Below, piece after piece: positions 59,283-64,000 of a stretch of DNA of 64,000 nt. A program made the position numbers and the translations under genes. The stretch's first letter is position 1. Every line of letters begins with the position of its first letter. The stretch is taken from contig NZ_CP121650.1 in NCBI RefSeq assembly GCF_029714405.1, positions 6,391,001 through 6,455,000 of the forward strand, read 5' to 3'. This stretch comes from Bradyrhizobium sp. CB82 (lineage in GTDB: Bacteria > Pseudomonadota > Alphaproteobacteria > Rhizobiales > Xanthobacteraceae). The notes under the pieces are model-generated. The model made no database searches, had not been told where the DNA came from, and was given only the letters and a program-made list of their open reading frames with translations.

Positions 59283-62015
59283 ATGGCGATCCAGAATGGA
59301 AATGCCCATGCCGCAGACCTCGGGCTTCGAGCCCTGGCTCTGTTCCTGCGCCTTCATGGCGTGAACGCCGAGCCTGACCAGCTCCGCGACCGTTGCGGGA
59401 GCAACGATATCGGCATCAGCGCGATGCTTCGCTGTGCGCACGAATTCGGGGTCAAAGTCCGCTCACGCACGATGCGTTGGAAGCGACTTGCGAGCACCAC
59501 GCTGCCCGGAATCGCGTCGCTCCGTGATGGCGGCTTCCTGCTTCTCGGCAAGGTCGATGACGAGATGGCACTTGTGCTGCATCCAACCGCATCGCGTCCG
59601 AACATGATGACGCGCGCCGAGTTCGAAGAAGTGTGGGACGGCCGTCTGATCCTGGCCGGCTCACAGAATCTCGTGCACCGGTTGCTTCATTTCCTTGCCG
59701 GCATGAGTATCCCGGGGCGTGAACTGGCACGGCGTGCCGGCGATGCCGTGATGCATGCTGGCAATATTTTGGCGCACGCCCGGGACGTCTTCATGCGTGC
59801 CCAGGACGTCTTCATGCGTGCCCGCGATACCATGATGCGCACGCGGTCACCCGATCGATCCGATATGGCTTCCCAGGAGGCGGATCTTGAGCCTGCGGGC
59901 GGCGATGAGTCAGGGCTCATTGCGGTGGCGATATTGCTGCGCTGCCATGGCATTGCGGCCGACCCGGAACAAATTCGGCATCGCATGGGAGCGGCGCGGG
60001 TCGGTGTGACCGAAATTCTCCGCTGCGCCAGGGAGTTCGGGCTCAAGGCCCGGGCCCAGAGATCGAGCTGGAGCAGGCTTTCGGTCACGCCGCTGCCGGC
60101 AATTGCCATGCTGCGCGACGGCGGCTTCCTGATCCTGGGCAAGGTCATCGACGACAAGCTTCTCGTTCAGCGCCCGTTGTCTCCCCGACCCGAATCCATG
60201 ACTCAGGCCGAGCTCGAGGCCATCTGGGACGGCGACATCATCCTGATGACCCGGCGTGCGGCCCTGACGGATCTGTCCCGGCGATTTGATATCGGCTGGT
60301 TCATCGGTGCCGTCCACAAGTATCGCCGCCTGCTCGGCGAAGTGCTGGCCGCGTCGTTCTTCCTACAGGTCTTCGCGCTCATCTCACCGCTATTCTTCCA
60401 GGTGGTGATCGACAAGGTGCTCGTGCATCGAAGCATGAGCACGCTCGACGTCCTGGTCATGGGTCTCGTGGCGCTAACCGTGTTCGAGACCGTTCTCGGC
60501 ACGCTGCGCGTCTATCTGTTCGCGCACACGACGAATCGCATCGACGTCGAGCTCGGCGCGCGGCTGTTTCGTCACCTGATGGCCTTGCCGATCGCCTATT
60601 TCCAGACGCGCCGCGTCGGCGATTCGGTTGCACGTGTTCGCGAGCTGGAGAACATCCGTCAGTTCCTGACGAGCTCGGCGCTCACGCTGGTTGTCGATCT
60701 CCTGTTCACTGTCGTCTTCCTCGCGGTGATGTTCTACTACTCGACATCGCTGACGCTGATCGTCATGGCGTCGTTCCCGTTCTACATCGGCATTTCCGCC
60801 GGTGTCGCGCCGCTGTTCCGCCGTCGCCTTGACGAGAAGTTCAATCGCGGCTCGGAGAACCAGGCCTTCCTGGTCGAGAGCGTCACCGGCGTCGAGACAC
60901 TGAAGGCGATGGCGGTCGAGCCGCAGATGCAGCGCCGCTGGGAGGAGCAGCTCGCCGGCTATGTGGGCGCAAGCTTCCGCGTGCTCAGCCTCAACAACAC
61001 GGCGAGCCAGGCGGTCCAGATGATCAACAAGCTGGTCATCGCCGCAACGCTGTACTTCGGCGCCAGGCTCGTGATCGGCGGCGACCTATCCGTCGGCGAG
61101 CTCGTCGCGTTCAACATGCTGGCGGGACGGGTGAGCATGCCGGTGCTTCGGCTCGCGCAAATCTGGCAGGACTTCCACCAGGCCCGTCTGTCGATCGACC
61201 GTCTCGGCGACATCCTCAACACCATTCCCGAGCCGAGCTTCAGTCCGGCTCGCGCTGCCCTGCCGCCGATCCGCGGCAAGGTCACGTTCGAGCACGCGAC
61301 CTTCCGCTACCGCGTCGACGGTCCCGAAGTGCTGCACGACGTGTCCTTCAACGTCGAGCCCGGCCAGGTGATCGGCATCGTAGGCTCTTCGGGCTCGGGC
61401 AAGAGCACCATCGCCAAGCTGATCCAGCGTCTCTATGTACCGGAGAGTGGCCGCGTGCTGGTCGACGGCGTTGACCTCGCGATGGTCGATCTGACCTGGC
61501 TTCGGCGCCAGATCGGGGTGGTCTTGCAGGAGAATGTGCTCTTCAATCGCTCGATCCGCGAGAACATTGCGCTCGCCGACCCGGCCATGCCCATGGAACG
61601 CGTCATCGAGGCGGCATCGCTCGCGGGCGCTCACGACTTCATCCTGGAGCTGCCGGAGGGCTATGACACCGTCGTCGGCGAACGTGGCAGCAGTCTCTCC
61701 GGCGGGCAACGTCAGCGTGTCGCGATCGCCCGCGCGCTGATCACCGATCCGCGCATCCTCATTCTCGACGAGGCGACCAGCGCGCTGGACTATGAAAGCG
61801 AGCGCGCCATCCAGCAGAACATGAGACGGATTTCCGCCGGACGGACCGTTTTCGTGATCGCGCATCGACTCTCGACCGTGCGCAATGCCAACCGGATCAT
61901 CACACTCGAGCATGGCCGCATCGTCGAGGACGGCAGCCATGACGAGCTGATCCGCTCGAACGGGCGTTACGCAAACCTCCACTATCTGCAGGCCGGCATC
62001 CATGACGTCCGCTAG
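59283..62015 (+). CDS. type I secretion ABC transporter with two C39-like domains
   Basis: 910 residues, about 180 longer than HlyB-type proteins. Two C39-peptidase-like domains are present, at about 8-130 and 205-330; both lack the catalytic cysteine (ADLGLRALALF and ESGLIAVAILL occupy that place), so they bind but do not cut substrate. They share RCxHEFGxKxR and LRDGGFLxLGK patterns. Between them are five heptads (153-187, ending RDVFMRA, QDVFMRA, RDTMMRT). Then come six membrane segments (about 340-620), Walker A GSSGSGKST (near 702), LSGGQRQR and LILDEATSALD. It exports the protein encoded upstream, from cytoplasm to outside. Confidence 0.93.
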   Translation: MAIQNGNAHAADLGLRALALFLRLHGVNAEPDQLRDRCGSNDIGISAMLRCAHEFGVKVRSRTMRWKRLASTTLPGIASLRDGGFLLLGKVDDEMALVLHPTASRPNMMTRAEFEEVWDGRLILAGSQNLVHRLLHFLAGMSIPGRELARRAGDAVMHAGNILAHARDVFMRAQDVFMRARDTMMRTRSPDRSDMASQEADLEPAGGDESGLIAVAILLRCHGIAADPEQIRHRMGAARVGVTEILRCAREFGLKARAQRSSWSRLSVTPLPAIAMLRDGGFLILGKVIDDKLLVQRPLSPRPESMTQAELEAIWDGDIILMTRRAALTDLSRRFDIGWFIGAVHKYRRLLGEVLAASFFLQVFALISPLFFQVVIDKVLVHRSMSTLDVLVMGLVALTVFETVLGTLRVYLFAHTTNRIDVELGARLFRHLMALPIAYFQTRRVGDSVARVRELENIRQFLTSSALTLVVDLLFTVVFLAVMFYYSTSLTLIVMASFPFYIGISAGVAPLFRRRLDEKFNRGSENQAFLVESVTGVETLKAMAVEPQMQRRWEEQLAGYVGASFRVLSLNNTASQAVQMINKLVIAATLYFGARLVIGGDLSVGELVAFNMLAGRVSMPVLRLAQIWQDFHQARLSIDRLGDILNTIPEPSFSPARAALPPIRGKVTFEHATFRYRVDGPEVLHDVSFNVEPGQVIGIVGSSGSGKSTIAKLIQRLYVPESGRVLVDGVDLAMVDLTWLRRQIGVVLQENVLFNRSIRENIALADPAMPMERVIEAASLAGAHDFILELPEGYDTVVGERGSSLSGGQRQRVAIARALITDPRILILDEATSALDYESERAIQQNMRRISAGRTVFVIAHRLSTVRNANRIITLEHGRIVEDGSHDELIRSNGRYANLHYLQAGIHDVR

Positions 62016-63429
62016 TCGAAATATCGTTCCGTTCCCGAGACGCGAGCCGCGCCGCCGCGAGCACGAAATCGCGTTCCTGCCGGCGGCGCTCGAGATCACT
62101 GAAACGCCGCCGTCGCCGGTCGGGCGTGCGATCGGGGTGAGCATCATCGCGGTGTTCTGCATCGCGCTGGCGTGGGCGTCGTTGGGCAGCGTCGATATCG
62201 TCGCGACCGCGACGGGCAAGATCGTGCCGGGCGGGCGCACCAAGCTGATCCAGCCATTCGACACGGGCGTCGTCCGCGCCATCCACGTCCGCGACGGACA
62301 GACCGTCAAGGCCGGCGACGTCCTCATCGAGCTCGACCCGACGATGACGGAAGCCGATCAGGAGCGACAGAGAAGCGATCTCGTTGCGGCAGAGCTCGAC
62401 GTCGCGCGGCTGCGCGCGGCACTCGCCCAGGATCCGCTTGCCGCCTTCCGGCCACCGCAGAGCGCAAGTGCCGCGGAGATCGAGATGCATCGCCAGTTCT
62501 TGATCAGCCAGCGCTCCGAGCAGCACGCAAAGCTTGCCGAGATCGAGCGCCAGCAGGGTCAGAAGGAAGCGGAGCGCGCGACCACGTCAGCGAGCGTGGC
62601 AAAGCTCCAGGCGACGATCCCGGTGCTCCAGGAGCGCGTCGATATTCGCAAGGGGCTCGTCGACAAGGCCCTGGCTTCGAAGGTGGTCTATCTCTCCGAG
62701 TATCAGGAGCTGGTCGGTCTTCAGCAGGATCTCGTCCTCCAGCAGAGCCGGCTGCACGAAGTCGACGCAGCCATCGCTTTGCTGAAGGAAACGAAAGAGA
62801 GGACCTCCGCGGAGTATCGGCGCGCGACCTATGACGCACTTGCCAAAGCCGAGCAGAAGGCGGCGAGCGCTGCGCAGGAAGTGGTCAAGGCGGAGCGGCG
62901 CACGAAACTCCAGCAGTTGACTGCGCCGGTCGACGGCGTCGTGCAACAGCTCGCCATTCACACGGTGGGCGGCGTGGTGACGCCGGCGCAGGCGCTCGCC
63001 ATCGTGGTCCCGAGCGAGAGCCAGCTCGAGATCGAGGCCATGCTCTCCAACCGCGACATCGGGTTCGTCCATCCTGGACAGAAGGCGGAGATCAAGGTCG
63101 ATACGTTCAACTTCACGCGCTATGGGCTCCTGCATGGAGACGTGCTCAGCGTGTCGACCGACGCCATCACGCGCGACAGGCCGCAAGGCGCCTCGAATGA
63201 CCGCGCGTCGGGCACGGCGCAAGGCAGCAGCGAGCCGAAAGGCCAGGAGCTGGAATATGCGGCGCGCATTTCACTCGACCGCACCCACATGCAGGTGGAG
63301 GACAAGCTCGTCAAGCTCGGCCCCGGCATGGCAGTGACGGTCGAGATCAAGACCGGCGCGCGCACGATCATCAGCTACCTTCTCTCGCCGCTGGCGAGGT
63401 ACAAGCAGGAATCGCTGCGAGAGCGGTAG
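62002..63429 (+). CDS. HlyD-family type I secretion adaptor
   Basis: 475 residues. A short cytoplasmic tail and one membrane segment (about 42-60, AIGVSIIAVFCIALAWA) are followed by the first lipoyl half (GKIVPGGRTKLIQP, VRDGQTVKAGDVLIELD), a long coiled coil (about 115-300), the second lipoyl half (LTAPVDGVVQQLAIH) and the beta barrel (VHPGQKAEIKVDTFNFTRYG). It links the ABC transporter to an outer-membrane TolC-like channel, which is not encoded in this window. It overlaps the transporter gene by 14 bases. Confidence 0.93.
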   Translation: MTSASRNIVPFPRREPRRREHEIAFLPAALEITETPPSPVGRAIGVSIIAVFCIALAWASLGSVDIVATATGKIVPGGRTKLIQPFDTGVVRAIHVRDGQTVKAGDVLIELDPTMTEADQERQRSDLVAAELDVARLRAALAQDPLAAFRPPQSASAAEIEMHRQFLISQRSEQHAKLAEIERQQGQKEAERATTSASVAKLQATIPVLQERVDIRKGLVDKALASKVVYLSEYQELVGLQQDLVLQQSRLHEVDAAIALLKETKERTSAEYRRATYDALAKAEQKAASAAQEVVKAERRTKLQQLTAPVDGVVQQLAIHTVGGVVTPAQALAIVVPSESQLEIEAMLSNRDIGFVHPGQKAEIKVDTFNFTRYGLLHGDVLSVSTDAITRDRPQGASNDRASGTAQGSSEPKGQELEYAARISLDRTHMQVEDKLVKLGPGMAVTVEIKTGARTIISYLLSPLARYKQESLRER

Positions 63430-63510
63430 ACGAAGCGGAGCATCATCGATGAGCATGCAGGCAACTGGAAGGCGGCCATTGGGAGCGAGCGAACTCGTCC
63501 GCGGCATCCA

Positions 63511-64000
63511 TCAATCCGACCACGGCCGTGCCAGATACTGCCATAGTGGTCCCAAGATCGAGATCAAGCGGGACCGCGCGCTGTATCCCGTAATCGGCAT
63601 GGCCTCATCCGGATTGCACCCTTGACCCGCGCTAATCGAGCGACGAGTGGCGTCGGACTTGAACGGTCCAATCCGAAATGTTTTGCCGACGCCCCGGATC
63701 GCAATACGAGCCCACACCATCAGGAAAGGCAGAGGGTCATCCCAGCTGAACCAGGCGAACTCCTTGCGACCCCTGAATGAATGCAACCAGGCATAGGCCG
63801 ATAATTCGCCTCGCCTGGCATAGTTCACGCTTGCACGGAGATCCTCCGGTTCTACAACGAAGACTCGTCCGTCGACCTGTCTCGAGCGTCGCACGGTCTG
63901 TCCGGTGAGGTCACCGTAGAGCGCTCTCGCGACGTCGAGGCCATTGTCGTCCACGAACACGCGAAACTGGGCCCCGATGCGCGGATTGAAATCCAGAAGT
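63511..64000 (-). CDS. ATP-grasp-like protein, C-terminal part (5' end outside window)
   Basis: The minus-strand frame is open through base 64000, so the start lies beyond the window; about 163 residues are visible. The edge sequence LLDFNPRIGAQFRVFVDDNG is the ATP-grasp metal-binding strand with its acidic and asparagine residues (DFNPRIG). The rest (GRVFVVEPEDLRASVNYARRG, FAWFSWDDPLPFLMVW) is a C-terminal extension that I do not recognise. ATP-grasp enzymes join a carboxylate to an amine or thiol. It converges with the secretion operon. Confidence 0.65.
   Translation of the reverse strand, partial: LLDFNPRIGAQFRVFVDDNGLDVARALYGDLTGQTVRRSRQVDGRVFVVEPEDLRASVNYARRGELSAYAWLHSFRGRKEFAWFSWDDPLPFLMVWARIAIRGVGKTFRIGPFKSDATRRSISAGQGCNPDEAMPITGYSARSRLISILGPLWQYLARPWSD

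Overview
The window looks like a chromosomal segment of a Bradyrhizobium-type alphaproteobacterium. The coding DNA is GC-rich, the exopolysaccharide genes are of the rhizobial ExoF/ExoY/ExoP type, and one gene (2783-3736) has its zinc ligands at the same residue numbers (C131, E176, C279) as the Bradyrhizobium japonicum amino acid:[carrier protein] ligase Bll0957. No rRNA, tRNA or CRISPR was found.

Region 1 (1-9750) is a compact biosynthetic cluster. On the minus strand are a GNAT protein (cut by the window edge), a MetA-like homoserine acyltransferase, a MetY-like sulfhydrylase, an amino acid:[carrier protein] ligase and an acyl-CoA dehydrogenase-like flavoprotein. Diverging on the plus strand are a carrier protein, a FATP-type acyl-adenylating enzyme, a second carrier protein, a short AMP ligase and a FabG-like reductase. 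The product is unknown. This is the best candidate here for an undescribed pathway.

Region 2 (9773-14131) holds a VanZ-like protein, two small conserved proteins and two divergent LuxR-type regulators, one with a receiver domain that has lost its phosphorylation residues. It also holds a dead fragment of a type I secretion ABC transporter that closely resembles the intact gene at 59283.

Region 3 (14132-27211) is the polysaccharide core: two galE genes, ExoF-like export protein, ExoY-like initiating sugar transferase, ExoP-like co-polymerase (its Walker A lysine is replaced), Wzx flippase, two glycosyltransferases and a Wzy polymerase whose last codons come from an insertion sequence.

Region 4 (27187-36856) is a nest of mobile elements: two broken IS3 copies, an IS66 element interrupted by an IS21 element (5-bp target duplication ATTTC), and a second, complete IS66 (8-bp target duplication CACAGTGC). 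The first IS66 is flanked by about 308-bp direct repeats instead of a normal 8-bp duplication.

Region 5 (36943-41715) is a visibly AT-richer minus-strand cassette of MBOAT acyltransferase, SGNH-like protein, acyl carrier protein and FkbH-like HAD protein, bracketed by two copies of the same IS3 right end. It probably makes an ACP-bound acyl group and puts it on the polysaccharide.

Region 6 (42021-55331) continues polysaccharide functions: methyltransferases, a GtrA/GtrB/GT-C-like set with three sugar-modifying enzymes, a polysaccharide deacetylase and two GT4 glycosyltransferases.

Region 7 (55370-63429) encodes two homologous secreted proteins (one with a Sec signal, one without and probably a type I substrate) followed by a type I secretion ABC transporter with two tandem C39-like domains and its HlyD-type adaptor. 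The window ends in the C-terminal part of an ATP-grasp-like protein. Overall, regions 3 to 7 read as one large surface polysaccharide and cell-surface locus remodelled by insertion sequences.
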